Positions 43,241-52,237 of a stretch of DNA of 64,000 nucleotides are shown piece by piece. The stretch comes from Sphaerisporangium viridialbum (GTDB lineage: Bacteria; Actinomycetota; Actinomycetes; Streptosporangiales; Streptosporangiaceae). Numbering within the stretch: the first letter of the stretch is position 1; each line of letters starts with the position of its first letter. Under the pieces are notes generated by a model, which searched no databases, was not told the origin of the DNA, and saw only the letters and a program-made list of their open reading frames with translations. The position numbers and the translations under genes are program-made. Where the stretch lies: positions 4,898,001 to 4,962,000 of the forward strand of contig NZ_CP187232.1 in assembly GCF_049674955.1 (NCBI RefSeq), in the 5' to 3' direction.

Positions 43241-44194
43241 GTGACCAACCACGATGAGGCGGCGACTGTCGGACCGTTGACACTGGCTTGGGTGAGCCGG
43301 CACCTGGAGGTCGGCGAACGGATCGTCAGAGCTGAGGCACTGCACGGCGGCATCACTGCCGAAATGCGGAGGCTGACCATCGGCACACGGGGCGGAGGCA
43401 CCCGTGACCTGGTGCTACGGACTTTCGTCAACGTGGAGCACGCCGAGGACTGGCTGAACAGGGAGGCAGGCGCCCTGACCCTGCTCCCGGGGACCGGCGT
43501 GCCGGCTCCTGGACTGGTCGCTGTTGATCCGACCGCCGCGCATTGCGAGTATCCGTCGCTCCTCATGACACATCTGGCGGGCCGGACGGTCCTCGACGAT
43601 GAGGGATTGGAAGCGCGCGTCCCTCTGCTGGCCCGTCAACTCGTGGCGATCCACGCGTTGCGACCCGCCGAGCGGCCCCGGGAGTATGTGGCGTTGACGA
43701 CCGCCGACACCGTCGTGACTCCAAAGGGCGCAGACGCGGCGGCATGGGCCGCGGCGATCGACGTGATCCGCAAGCCCGCGCCGCCCTATGAAGGGCGATT
43801 CCTGCACCGGGACTTCCAACCCGGCAACGTGCTGTTCGACGTGCCGCCCCCACAGCCGGCAGGTGCCCGGATCACCGGCGTCGTCGACTGGGCGGCTACC
43901 TCCTGGGGCCCGGCGGATCTCGATGTGGCGCACTGCTCCACCAATCTCGCGCTGCTGCACGGCCCTGCGTGGGGTCTGCGGTTCGCTGAGGCGTATCAGG
44001 AGGCAGGCGGGCTGCTGGCCGCAGCCGCGAGCGAGCGGCTGTACTGGCAGGTCCGGGACGGGCTGGCGTGCTCAGAAGAAGTGCATTCGGTGGCGCAGCC
44101 ATGGCGGGAAGCAGGGAGGACAGAGCTGACGACGCGAGCCGTGGAGGAGCGGCTGGATGCCTATGTCACCGCCCTGATGGACGCGCTGGGCTGA
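43241..44194 (+). CDS. Aminoglycoside phosphotransferase (APH)-family protein
   Basis: 317 residues. The kinase-like fold has the catalytic loop FLHRDFQPGNVLF and the metal-binding GVVDWAATSWG, the signature of the APH/choline-kinase family. The N-lobe includes GGITAEMRRLTIG. GTG start. It sits between the end repeats and the istB fragment of an IS21 element, so it has probably been inserted or captured. The substrate is not known; resistance activity cannot be inferred from the family alone. Confidence 0.82.
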   Translation: MTNHDEAATVGPLTLAWVSRHLEVGERIVRAEALHGGITAEMRRLTIGTRGGGTRDLVLRTFVNVEHAEDWLNREAGALTLLPGTGVPAPGLVAVDPTAAHCEYPSLLMTHLAGRTVLDDEGLEARVPLLARQLVAIHALRPAERPREYVALTTADTVVTPKGADAAAWAAAIDVIRKPAPPYEGRFLHRDFQPGNVLFDVPPPQPAGARITGVVDWAATSWGPADLDVAHCSTNLALLHGPAWGLRFAEAYQEAGGLLAAAASERLYWQVRDGLACSEEVHSVAQPWREAGRTELTTRAVEERLDAYVTALMDALG

Positions 44195-44195
44195 G

Positions 44196-44360
44196 GGCGA
44201 TGGTCTTGGCCAGTATCTTCCCGTCAGCCGCCTCCACCAGCTCGTTGACGAGCTTGGTGGCCAGCACGTACTTCACCCGGTACTCGTGCATCGCCGCCTC
44301 GGTGCCCAACGCGATCAGGTCGCCCCGGGAGCGAGTCGTCCCGGGGCCGCCGTCGTCCGA
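44196..44360 (-). pseudogene. Fragment of IS21-family IstB ATPase
   Basis: The minus-strand frame reads GPGTTRSRGDLIALGTEAAM then YRVKYVLATKLVNELVEAAD and KTIA, matching the region from the Walker A to beyond the KLVNEL helix of IstB. Walker A is degenerate (GPGTTRSR for GPPGTGKT). It ends directly at the stop of the APH gene; the C-terminal half is missing. Confidence 0.75.
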
Positions 44361-44375
44361 GCGGGGGCCTGCGCT

Positions 44376-45284
44376 CTACCCCAGGTCGGTATGCGGGAGG
44401 TAGCGGTCCAGCCGCACCAGGCCCGGATCGGTCGACATGAACGTGTCCATGTCGTCGATCTCCCAGCCGGCCTCCAGCAGCTGGGGCAGGAGCGGGTGCA
44501 CGCCCGGCACCGCCACCTGGACCTCGTCGACCCCCGGATGCGCGGCGACCGCCGCGAACAGCGCGTCGGCGCAGTCCTGCGGGGTGTCACCCCCCACCGG
44601 CCCCACCTCCAGGTCCTCGCCGGTCTCCCTCGCGAACGCGTACCCGCCGCCGGTGACGTGCAGCGTCACCCCGGGCAGGCCCGCGTACCAGGACAGGGCC
44701 CCGGCCCGGTCGCCACCGGAGATCCGGGCGTCCAGCTTCACGACCTCCCGCATGCCGGACGGCTCCCCCACCTCCGCCCGGGTCCCATCCACCGGCCCCC
44801 GCCCGCCCGGCGCCTCCGCATCTCGGACGGCTAGCCCGGCCGAGGCCTCCGCGTCCCGCGCCTCGGGCCCTCGCGGCCCGGAGTCCTCCGGCGGAGAGAA
44901 GGTCAGGTAGATCAGCGGGCACACCGGACGCATTCCCTGCCTTATGTACAGCCCGAGGGCCCTCGGGTCGTCCGACGCGAACGTGACCCGTGGCGTGTCG
45001 GACGGCAGCAGCCGACTCAGGATCGTCCGGCCTATCCCGGACGACTGGTGCTCGGGCAGGACGAACAGGTCGCCCAGGTGAGAGACCTCCCCCCGGCGGA
45101 GCACCCCGCCGAACCCCACCACGCGCCCGTCGACCTCCCCGACGAGCAGCGTGCCGAACGCCCGCTCGGCGTCGAGGAAGTCCGGCATGCCTGCCCAGTC
45201 GTCCAGAAGCTCGAAGTGAGTGGCCACCTCCCGCACGCCCGGCATGTCCGCGTCCCCCGCGACCCGCACGCTGTACTCCCCCAT
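44376..45284 (-). CDS. Two-domain GNAT N-acetyltransferase
   Basis: 302 residues from the ATG at 45284, preceded by GGGGAG. The N-terminal GNAT domain (about 1-135) has LGDLFVLPEHQSSGIGRTIL (the acetyl-CoA loop) and RALGLYIRQGMRP. An Ala/Gly/Arg-rich linker (135-190) leads to a second alpha/beta domain with LSWYAGLPGVTLHVTGGGYA, a degenerate GNAT-like half. Substrate unknown. The frame is open further upstream but without homology. Confidence 0.82.
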   Translation of the reverse strand: MGEYSVRVAGDADMPGVREVATHFELLDDWAGMPDFLDAERAFGTLLVGEVDGRVVGFGGVLRRGEVSHLGDLFVLPEHQSSGIGRTILSRLLPSDTPRVTFASDDPRALGLYIRQGMRPVCPLIYLTFSPPEDSGPRGPEARDAEASAGLAVRDAEAPGGRGPVDGTRAEVGEPSGMREVVKLDARISGGDRAGALSWYAGLPGVTLHVTGGGYAFARETGEDLEVGPVGGDTPQDCADALFAAVAAHPGVDEVQVAVPGVHPLLPQLLEAGWEIDDMDTFMSTDPGLVRLDRYLPHTDLG

Positions 45285-45623
45285 CGCCACTCCCCACCTG
45301 CAATTACCCGCGACGCTCCTTACCCTAGAACTCCCCCACCCGCCCTCCTCCACCAGGTGGATTGCCGCGTGTTGAGGAAGCACCGGATCGCACATGGACT
45401 ATCACATAGGCGGACCTCTGGGGCGGTGGCGGCGCGCTCGGGGTGCCGTCCTGCTGGCGCTCGCTCCGCGCGACGGGCGCCCCGGCCCGGCTCTACGACC
45501 CGCGCCGCCACCCCCGGCCAACCAGATGCTCAGCCGGTCGAATTCGAAAGCAGACACGCTCGACTACCTGGTAACGCTATTGCGTAGCAACAAACCCTGC
45601 CTGTCTAGACAACCGTGGCAACA
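45285..45623. other. Intergenic region
   Basis: No gene recognised. On the minus strand TAGGGT (about 45322-45327) is a possible -10 for the GNAT gene. The right part (45540-45623) becomes AT-richer where the DUF6461 gene begins. Confidence 0.4.
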
Positions 45624-46670
45624 TTAGAGCATATCTAATAGTTCGAAACGTACGGTGCTCCATTCATCTCCGAAAGCCAGCTTGGCGTGATGGAAGGTAT
45701 CGAACCCACGAGTTCGGGTTCCAGGTCCTTGAACTGCGATTTGTAGCGCATTACCCGCCTGATAGCGACGCCAACGCGGATCTTGCTCAAGATGCTCTAT
45801 CTCTTCGTGTCCCTCACGAGCCTGACTTAGGGGAACCATCAGTTGCTCTCTCAACTGACGCACGCGGTCAGCATTGGCGTACCGGCCAGTCGCCAGATCG
45901 GCACGCGCCTGACTGCTCACAGGGAAAGCGGCAAGCTCAAATTCTCTGATCAACCGATCACTCAGGCGTACGAGTACGTCTATCTGAGTCTGTGCTGATG
46001 ACGAACTGAACGCCGTGCGCAGCGCGGTGTCGGAGTCGGGGAGAGAAGCGGGAGCGGGCCTGACTTCCTCCGCGAGTGGCCAGCGGATGGTGACGTAGGT
46101 GTGCGGTTCCCCCAGCCACTCCCGTGTGAGACGGATGCCTGTGACGATCTCGACGACAGCCATGGCAGCTGCTTGCCAATCCTCTTCGTCGGCAGCTACA
46201 GCCTCTGCAAGCGTCTGGAGCTCTGCGGCGAGTGCAGGGTACTGATCAACCACTGACTCCTCGGGTTCCATCGCGTCCACAGCCACGAGGACGCGACCAT
46301 TGACGGCGTAGCTGAGCCGATTATTTCCATCTACGTCCCAATAGATGCTGCAGACTCGCCCGTCGGCGCTCAATCGTTCAAGTACTTGTGGGAGGCTTCC
46401 CAGGAACCCGCTATATTCGAAGAGCTGCGCCAATCTGTTCGAAATACTGATCGACGTGACCGGATCGGCTCCTCGCGGAATAGCGTCTATCATGACGGGC
46501 TCCCGTAGTTCGAGCCGAGTGCGTCCCGCAACCTTTTGGGCCACGGCTTCTATGCTAGATGCCGTCCGGGATTCAACAACGGTCCAGCATATGCTTGTCT
46601 CAAGCCAAGGCTCATCAGCAAGAATCTGTCGATAGTAGTCGAGAACATTCTGGTAGGCTTCGTTTGCCAT
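45624..46670 (-). CDS. DUF6461-type hypothetical protein
   Basis: 348 residues, cytosolic. The DUF6461-like pattern is ICWTVVESRT... followed by GFLGSLPQVLERLSADGRVC, IYWDVDGNNRLSYAVNGRVL and the acidic DAMEPEE. The C-terminal ~170 residues form a helical extension (LIREFELAAFPVSSQARADL, REGHEEIEHLEQDPRWRRYQ). Its base composition is lower in GC than the flanks, suggesting recent gain. Function unknown. Confidence 0.7.
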   Translation of the reverse strand: MANEAYQNVLDYYRQILADEPWLETSICWTVVESRTASSIEAVAQKVAGRTRLELREPVMIDAIPRGADPVTSISISNRLAQLFEYSGFLGSLPQVLERLSADGRVCSIYWDVDGNNRLSYAVNGRVLVAVDAMEPEESVVDQYPALAAELQTLAEAVAADEEDWQAAAMAVVEIVTGIRLTREWLGEPHTYVTIRWPLAEEVRPAPASLPDSDTALRTAFSSSSAQTQIDVLVRLSDRLIREFELAAFPVSSQARADLATGRYANADRVRQLREQLMVPLSQAREGHEEIEHLEQDPRWRRYQAGNALQIAVQGPGTRTRGFDTFHHAKLAFGDEWSTVRFELLDML

Positions 46671-46689
46671 TTTCCGCCTCTGAGATAGG

Positions 46690-46736
46690 CGATGGGGTGC
46701 CCTCTCGCCGTACAGGCTTTTAAGAGCACCCCATCG
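46690..46736. other. 11-bp inverted repeat upstream of the DUF6461 gene
   Basis: CGATGGGGTGC and GCACCCCATCG with a 25-base, partly AT-rich loop. It lies between the end of the XRE gene and the start of the DUF6461 gene on the same strand; terminator of the former or operator of the latter. Confidence 0.5.
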
Positions 46737-46907
46737 AAGGTGACTTACTGTAATGTTAGGAAGTACTTATCGTGGTCGAGGATCCGATCTTAGGAGGCGG
46801 CTGTACGACCCTGGCGACGGCCGGTCAACTGGGCTGCCGTGGGTCTTGGCCATGGGATGTCTCTGCCATCGCCGACTACGAGACCATGCTGGAGCGCGGT
46901 TCAGGTT

Positions 46908-48287
46908 TCAGGAGGCGAGCTGGCTGTTCAGGTAGGAGCGGAACTCTTTGACCTGGATGGTCTCGGCATACGACTCAAGGCGGTCGGAGAACTTCCGGAT
47001 GCGTTCGACGGATCGGACGGATGTGAGCGACCTGGCCATCGGGATCGCCGCCCGCGCCGACTCGACGGCCTGCTCCACCTCACCCATGCCGAGGTAGGCC
47101 TCAGCGGCGTTCACGCGGTTGAGCTGGGCCGACCGAGGTCGCTTTCTCGCGAACTCGCGCACCGCAGACTCCGCGCAATCGGCCGCCCGCTTGTGCTCGC
47201 CCAGCAAGTCCCAGCACATGCCCATCTGGGCGGTCAGCTCTGACTCATCGATCCAGGCGGCGGCCCAGACCGGATCGCGATCGCTCTTGCCCCTGGAGTG
47301 CATCCGCTCCGCTTCAGTGAGCAGCCGCTCCACCCCATGAGTGCTGTGCGTGTCGTGGGTCTTGTCCGGTCGGGCCTGCATGGCTGTCGCCCACGCTTCC
47401 TTGACCAGAAGCATCGCCAGGACACGTGGCGGAGCCTGCACGCGGCGGGCGCTGTCCATCGCGGCCCGAGTCAACCAGACGGCCTGAGCGGGCTGGTTGA
47501 GATGTAGCGCTTGATTCGCCATGTTGGCCAGCACCCAGGCACCCGTCAGAGAGTCGTCTCCGCTTTTCGCCAACCTGAGCGCTTGTCCGAAGTACTGCTG
47601 AGCCAGCCCATGGTGATCAAGATCGAAAGCGGTCCAACCGGCCATTTGGGTCATCGCAGCCGCTGCCGTCATCAACTCGGCCCCGACCTTGTCGTTGTAG
47701 CGGCCACGTAGGAGCGGTGCGACAACGGTGTTCAGGTAGTCGACCACGGCGGGGCGCACCAGTCCCGCGCCGAACTGGTGGTCCATCTGACCGAACGCCT
47801 GCCGGGCTTCGACGATCCGCTGGACGTCGGAGAGTCCGACAGCCCGTCCGGATCCGTGATGCGCCGCCGACGCGGCCGTAGCGCCGTAGCTCCACGCCGA
47901 CAGCCAGCTGCCGAGGGCGGCAGGAACGAACGGCAGCGCGGCGAGAAGATGGCGCCGTTCCGGATCCACGTCGCACCTCCACAGTCGCCCGGCCGCCTCG
48001 ACGGTAGCCGCGAGCGACAAGTCACTGAAGTCCGGGCACAGCCAGGCTTCCGTATCGACCGGCTCCCCGCCCTCCACCCACCGCTCGACCTCGATCGGGT
48101 CGACCCCGAACACCTCGGCCATCCACGCCCGATACACCGGCCGGATCTCCTGTCTCCCCCGCTCCCAACGGCTCCACGTCGTCGGTGAGACCCACAGCGC
48201 CTCCGCGATCGCGTCCTGGCTCATGCCCATCCGCCTGCGCGCCCGCGCCAGCTCCGGACGCCCCTCACCCTGCCCCTGCATGCCCAT
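46908..48287 (-). CDS. XRE-family regulator with a C-terminal TPR-like domain
   Basis: 459 residues. The helix-turn-helix (about 12-65) is RMGMSQDAIAEALWVSPTTW with SRWERGRQEIRP. The long C-terminal part contains tetratricopeptide-like helices (GLAQQYFGQALRLAKSGDDS, GEHKRAADCAESAVREFA, MGEVEQAVESARAAI). Start at ATG 48287 behind GGAGG; a GTG six codons upstream is less likely. Such orphan regulators in actinomycetes often pair with DUF397 proteins or RsbW-like ATPases, and an ATPase is divergently encoded here. Confidence 0.83.
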   Translation of the reverse strand: MGMQGQGEGRPELARARRRMGMSQDAIAEALWVSPTTWSRWERGRQEIRPVYRAWMAEVFGVDPIEVERWVEGGEPVDTEAWLCPDFSDLSLAATVEAAGRLWRCDVDPERRHLLAALPFVPAALGSWLSAWSYGATAASAAHHGSGRAVGLSDVQRIVEARQAFGQMDHQFGAGLVRPAVVDYLNTVVAPLLRGRYNDKVGAELMTAAAAMTQMAGWTAFDLDHHGLAQQYFGQALRLAKSGDDSLTGAWVLANMANQALHLNQPAQAVWLTRAAMDSARRVQAPPRVLAMLLVKEAWATAMQARPDKTHDTHSTHGVERLLTEAERMHSRGKSDRDPVWAAAWIDESELTAQMGMCWDLLGEHKRAADCAESAVREFARKRPRSAQLNRVNAAEAYLGMGEVEQAVESARAAIPMARSLTSVRSVERIRKFSDRLESYAETIQVKEFRSYLNSQLAS

Positions 48288-48539
48288 GACCACCTCCCGA
48301 CACAATGGGTGACCGATCAGCGACTCATTGTCAACATTCGTAGTGCTGATTCCCCACCCACCGACGGAAACGACCAGAAAACGACCACCCGGCGCGGTGA
48401 TCCGTACGGCCGGCGGCAGGGATCATCCGGGTTCGGTGACCGGCGGGGCGAACCGCGACGCCCGTGTCAGGCCCTGCCCCTCCAGGTAACCGATGGCGTC
48501 TCCTGCTCATCACATTCATCGAGAGCGAGGAGCACACGC

Positions 48540-49238
48540 ATGTGCCTGACCCCCCGACGCCCGGAGGACCCGGCCGGTACGCGCCCCGGACGCCCGGCGC
48601 ACCCGGCCGCTACGCCCTCCCGACGCCCGGAGGACCCGGCCACGCCCTCTGGACGCCTGCCGGTCGCCGGTCGAGGAGCCACCGGCGTCGTAGAGGGATC
48701 TCCAGGAGACGCCTACGCCGATGTCAGCATGCTGGTCACGCCGCTGCACCCGGGCTCGGCCGCACGCCGCGCCCGTGCATTCGTACGCGAGGTACTCCAG
48801 AGGGAAGGCATACCCGGCGACGACATCGCGGACGCCGAGATGATCGCGGCCGAGCTCGCCGCCAACTGCGAGCGCCACGGCCGCCCGTCGTACGAAATGC
48901 GCGTCTTCATTCTGGGTGGCGTCCCCACCTGGTGCGAGGTCGTCGACAGCGACCCCGACCTTTGCTGGATCCCCGCGGTCCTCGACCGCCCCCTAGTGCA
49001 GACCGCCCTGGACCTGTTCTCGGAGAGCAACAGCACCCTCCTAACCGAGGACGGTCGCGGCCTGCTTCTCGTCCGCGAACTCTCCCAGGGACACTGCCGC
49101 GCCTACCTCACAACAACCTTCGCCACCGACGCCCCGGCCAAGGCCATCGCCTTCGCCCTCCCAAGCCGCTCGGGCACCCGCCTGACCTGCCCACCCCTCC
49201 TACACCTAGGCCGCCACCGAGCCCATCTCCGGCCTTAG
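48540..49238 (+). CDS. RsbW-like (HATPase_c_2) ATP-binding protein
   Basis: 232 residues from ATG 48540, preceded by GGAG. The N-terminal ~55 residues are Pro/Arg-rich with RRPEDPA-type repeats. The domain has DDIADAEMIAAELAANCERH (the N box) and LLTEDGRGLLLVRELS (G box), as in serine-protein-kinase anti-sigma factors and other GHKL regulators of actinobacteria. It is divergent from the XRE regulator, a common arrangement. It may be an anti-sigma factor or a partner of the XRE protein. Confidence 0.78.
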   Translation: MCLTPRRPEDPAGTRPGRPAHPAATPSRRPEDPATPSGRLPVAGRGATGVVEGSPGDAYADVSMLVTPLHPGSAARRARAFVREVLQREGIPGDDIADAEMIAAELAANCERHGRPSYEMRVFILGGVPTWCEVVDSDPDLCWIPAVLDRPLVQTALDLFSESNSTLLTEDGRGLLLVRELSQGHCRAYLTTTFATDAPAKAIAFALPSRSGTRLTCPPLLHLGRHRAHLRP

Positions 49239-49319
49239 GCGGTGTCCACGAACGTTCACGGGGTCGGCCGCCGCACGGCGGCGCCGAGATCGCCGTACCA
49301 CGCCCCACCGCATCGGCGC

Positions 49320-49790
49320 CGAACACAAAGCACCGCTGTGGCGGAGATAGAAGGGCGGCGGCCGAACACGAAGCACCACCGTGGCAGGGCAAGGGAGGAC
49401 GGCGCGACCAGACGCCAAGCACCACAGTGACGGAGAAAGGGAGGACGGCGGCCGAACACGAAGCACCACCGTGGCAGGGCAAGGGAGGACGGCGCGACCA
49501 GACACCAAGCACCACAGTGACGGAGAAAGGGAGGACGGCGGCCGAACACGAAGCACCACCGTGGCAGGGCAAGGGAGGACGGCGCGACCAGACACCAAGC
49601 ACCACAGTGACGGAGAAAGGGAGGACGGCGGCCGAACACGAAGCACCACCGTGGCAGGGCAAGGGAGGACGGCGCGACCAGACACCAAGCACCACTGTGA
49701 CTGGGAAAGAAGGGCGGCCGGACACCAAGCACCACTGTGACGGAGAAAGAAGGCGACGTGGCCGGACGCGAAGCGTCGCTGTGGCGGGGC
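49320..49790. repeat. Intergenic array of eleven ~45-bp units arranged as 90-bp higher-order repeats
   Basis: The core AAGCACCACNGTG recurs at about 49328, 49371, 49417, 49461, 49507, 49551, 49597, 49641, 49687, 49727 and 49771. Two unit types alternate (ACACGAAGCACCACCGTGGC and ACACCAAGCACCACAGTGAC), giving a precise 90-bp period; the outer copies are degenerate. Each unit holds a small CAC-N-GTG palindrome and an AAGGGAGGACGGCG tail. It lies between the ends of the convergent ATPase and monooxygenase genes, so it is not coding. Origin or function unknown. Confidence 0.85.
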
Positions 49791-49810
49791 ACGGAGGACG
49801 TTGCTCGCGG

Positions 49811-51367
49811 TCAGGGTAGGGGGGCCAGGTGCTGGGTGACGGCGGCCGGCAGGGTGGCGCGGCAGGTGGCGGAGTCGTCGGCGGCCCAGCAGGGGTAACC
49901 GTCGGGGCGGAACAGCAGGGCGGCGGCGCCGAGGTCCTCGGTGCACTTGGCGTGGACCAGGTCGATCCGGCTGGGGAGCCGGATATCGGCTGGGATGATC
50001 CCGGCGAGGTCGAGCAGGACGGCCTGCCCGGCACCGAACAGGGCCGAGAGCCGAGTGGGCCCGGCGTCGGTGACCAGGTCGGCGTCCGGCACCCGCCGCC
50101 CGGCGACCGGGTGCCCGCCGGGCAGGTCGTAGCCGAGCGACAGGCCGGACATCAGGCCCGCGAGGTGACGGTTGGCGTCCGGCAGCCGCAGCAGGTCGAC
50201 GAAGATGTCGCGCAGCGCGGCCACGTCCTCGCTCGGCCGGGGATCGGCCAGGACCCGCTGCGCCGACGTGTGGTGCAGCACCTGGGCGCCCACCGGATGC
50301 CGTTCGGTGTCGTAGGTGTCCAGCAGGCCGTCCGGCGCGCGGCCCTGGACGGTCGCGGCCAGCTTCCAGCCGAGGTTGATCGCGTCCTGCACGCCGAGGT
50401 TCAGGCCCTGGCCGCCGAGCGGCGGGTGGATGTGCGCGGCGTCCCCGGCGAACAGCACGCGGCCCGCGCGGTAGCGCTCCAACTGGCGGGTGGCGTCGGT
50501 GAAACGCGAGGAGTTGTCCACCCCGCTCAGCACGGTCTCCTCGCCGTACAGGGCCCGCAGCGCGGCGGCGATCTCCTCCTCGCCGACCGGAGTGTCGCGG
50601 GTGAGGTCCGTCTGGTCCTCGCGGCCGAAGGTGAACCTGTAGCGGTCGCCGCCGATTGGGGCCAGCATGCTCCAGTAGCCGTTCGCCTGGCGGGTGAGGC
50701 CGCTGATGTGCCCGATCCGCTCCGGCACCAGCGATGACGCGGCGGACAGCCGGATGTCGGCCAGCACCGCCAGATAGGTGCCGGGTCTGCCCGGAAACGG
50801 CAGCCCGAGCAGCTTGCGGACCGTGCTGCGGCCCCCGTCGCACCCGACCAGGTAACGCGCCCGTACCCGGAATCCGCCCGCGGTCACGGTGACACCCGCC
50901 CCGCCCGAGGTCACGGTGCAGGGCTCCCCCGGCTCCCCCGGCTCCCCCGCATTCAGGCCGTCACCGGGCTCGACCGCGGTGACCTCGGTGTCGCGGAGTA
51001 TCCGCGCGCCACGGGCCACGGCGCGCTCCTCCAGCACCTCCTCGATCACCCACTGCGGGATCACGATGGGGTACGGGTGCCTGGTGCGCCATGGGGTGCA
51101 GTCCAGCGGCACCGGAAGCATCGCGAAATGCCCGCCCACCGGATCGCGCGTCGTGGCCCGGGCCCGCAACGGCTCCACCAGGCCGCGCAGCTCCAGCAGC
51201 TCGGCGGTGCGAGGCTGGATCGCGCCGCCTTTCACCTGCTCGGCGCGCCGTGGCAGCTTCTCCAGCACCAGGGTGTCGACCCCCGCCAAGGCCAGCTCGA
51301 ACGCGAGCATCAGCCCGGTCGGGCCGGCGCCCGCGATGACGACTTCGGTCTCGATCTCCGTCAGCAT
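49811..51367 (-). CDS. FAD-dependent aromatic monooxygenase (PheA/TfdB, rifampicin-monooxygenase-like)
   Basis: 518 residues. The FAD motif VVIAGAGPTGLMLAFELALA is followed by DG (YLVGCDGGRSTVRKLLG) and GD motifs (RVLFAGDAAHIHPPLGGQGL). The C-terminal ~110 residues form the thioredoxin-like domain of this family. It hydroxylates an aromatic compound with NAD(P)H and oxygen. ATG 51367; the open frame continues further without homology. Divergent from a TetR gene which probably represses it. Relatives include Rox-type rifamycin monooxygenases, but that substrate is not proven. Confidence 0.85.
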   Translation of the reverse strand: MLTEIETEVVIAGAGPTGLMLAFELALAGVDTLVLEKLPRRAEQVKGGAIQPRTAELLELRGLVEPLRARATTRDPVGGHFAMLPVPLDCTPWRTRHPYPIVIPQWVIEEVLEERAVARGARILRDTEVTAVEPGDGLNAGEPGEPGEPCTVTSGGAGVTVTAGGFRVRARYLVGCDGGRSTVRKLLGLPFPGRPGTYLAVLADIRLSAASSLVPERIGHISGLTRQANGYWSMLAPIGGDRYRFTFGREDQTDLTRDTPVGEEEIAAALRALYGEETVLSGVDNSSRFTDATRQLERYRAGRVLFAGDAAHIHPPLGGQGLNLGVQDAINLGWKLAATVQGRAPDGLLDTYDTERHPVGAQVLHHTSAQRVLADPRPSEDVAALRDIFVDLLRLPDANRHLAGLMSGLSLGYDLPGGHPVAGRRVPDADLVTDAGPTRLSALFGAGQAVLLDLAGIIPADIRLPSRIDLVHAKCTEDLGAAALLFRPDGYPCWAADDSATCRATLPAAVTQHLAPLP

Positions 51368-51392
51368 TCTTACGCACCCCTCGTCTCGACTG

Positions 51393-51432
51393 AGTGCAAA
51401 TGTATACCAGGTGCAGAAAGAGCCCAAGTGCA
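51393..51432. promoter_or_regulatory. Three RGTGCA repeats spaced exactly 17 bp between TetR and monooxygenase genes
   Basis: AGTGCA at 51393, GGTGCA at 51410 and AGTGCA at 51427. On the minus strand TATACA between them is a fair -10 for the monooxygenase. The regular spacing in a 78-bp divergent region suggests a regulator-binding site covering both promoters. Confidence 0.5.
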
Positions 51433-51445
51433 GTTCGCTGTTACC

Positions 51446-52096
51446 ATGGCCGCCGTGAGCGACGAACCCGGACTGCGTGAGCGCAAGAAGCGGCGGACTC
51501 ATGCGGCGATCTCCGAGGCGGCGATCGCGCTGTTCCTTGAGCACGGCTTCGACCAGGTCTCGGTGTCCCAGGTGGCCGAGGCGGCCGAGGTGTCGAGGCG
51601 CACCCTCTTCGCGTACTTCCCGGCCAAGGAGGACCTCGTGGTCCACCGCCTCGCCGACCACGAGACCGAGGCCGCGCGCGTGGTACGGGGCCGCCCGGCG
51701 GGCAGCACGCCGCTGGCCGCGCTGCGCGAGCACTTCCTCGACGGGCTGCGCAGGCGCGACCCGATCACCGGGCTCAACGACCACCCTGCGGTGCGCGCGC
51801 TCCTGCGCATGATCCTCAACAGCCCCGCCCTGGTCTCCCGCATGGAGCGGTTCAAGGCCACCGCCGAGCACACCCTCGCCGAGGCGTTGCGCGAGACGGC
51901 GGAGGTCCCGCGGCTCACCGCCCGGCTGGCGTCCGCCCAGCTCGTCGCGGTGCAATGGTCGCTGGCGCTCGACAACGCCGAGCGGCTGGCGTCGGGCGAG
52001 ACCGCCGAGGCGCGTTACCCGGGCGCGGTGAGCGACGCCGAGCACGCGTTCTCCCTCCTGGAGAACGGCCTGGGCCACCTGCCCCCGCACCCGTGA
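51446..52096 (+). CDS. TetR-family transcriptional regulator
   Basis: 216 residues. N-terminal helix-turn-helix HGFDQVSVSQVAEAAEVSRR with TLFAYFPAKEDL, then a TetR C-terminal domain (about 80-200). Divergent from the monooxygenase gene, with shared operator-like repeats between; most likely its repressor, relieved by the aromatic substrate. The start is ATG 51446; a GTG further on is less likely. Confidence 0.88.
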   Translation: MAAVSDEPGLRERKKRRTHAAISEAAIALFLEHGFDQVSVSQVAEAAEVSRRTLFAYFPAKEDLVVHRLADHETEAARVVRGRPAGSTPLAALREHFLDGLRRRDPITGLNDHPAVRALLRMILNSPALVSRMERFKATAEHTLAEALRETAEVPRLTARLASAQLVAVQWSLALDNAERLASGETAEARYPGAVSDAEHAFSLLENGLGHLPPHP

Positions 52097-52237
52097 GGCG
52101 GCCCATGCGCGTGACACCTCGCCGGCGATCGGCGGACGCGGCGGAAGAAGTCGCGGACGTCACCGGCGGGCCCGGAGCAGGAAGCGGCCCGGAAGCCACG
52201 CCGAGGCGATGGCTTCCGGGCCGGTGTTCACGACGGG

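Noticed and set aside
45394..45627. Short plus-strand frame before the DUF6461 gene
   Set aside because: No ribosome site, composition changes midway, no similarity; probably chance.
49381..49740. Open frames through the 90-bp repeat array in both strands
   Set aside because: They exist because 90 is a multiple of three and the units lack stops; no start with ribosome site and no family.
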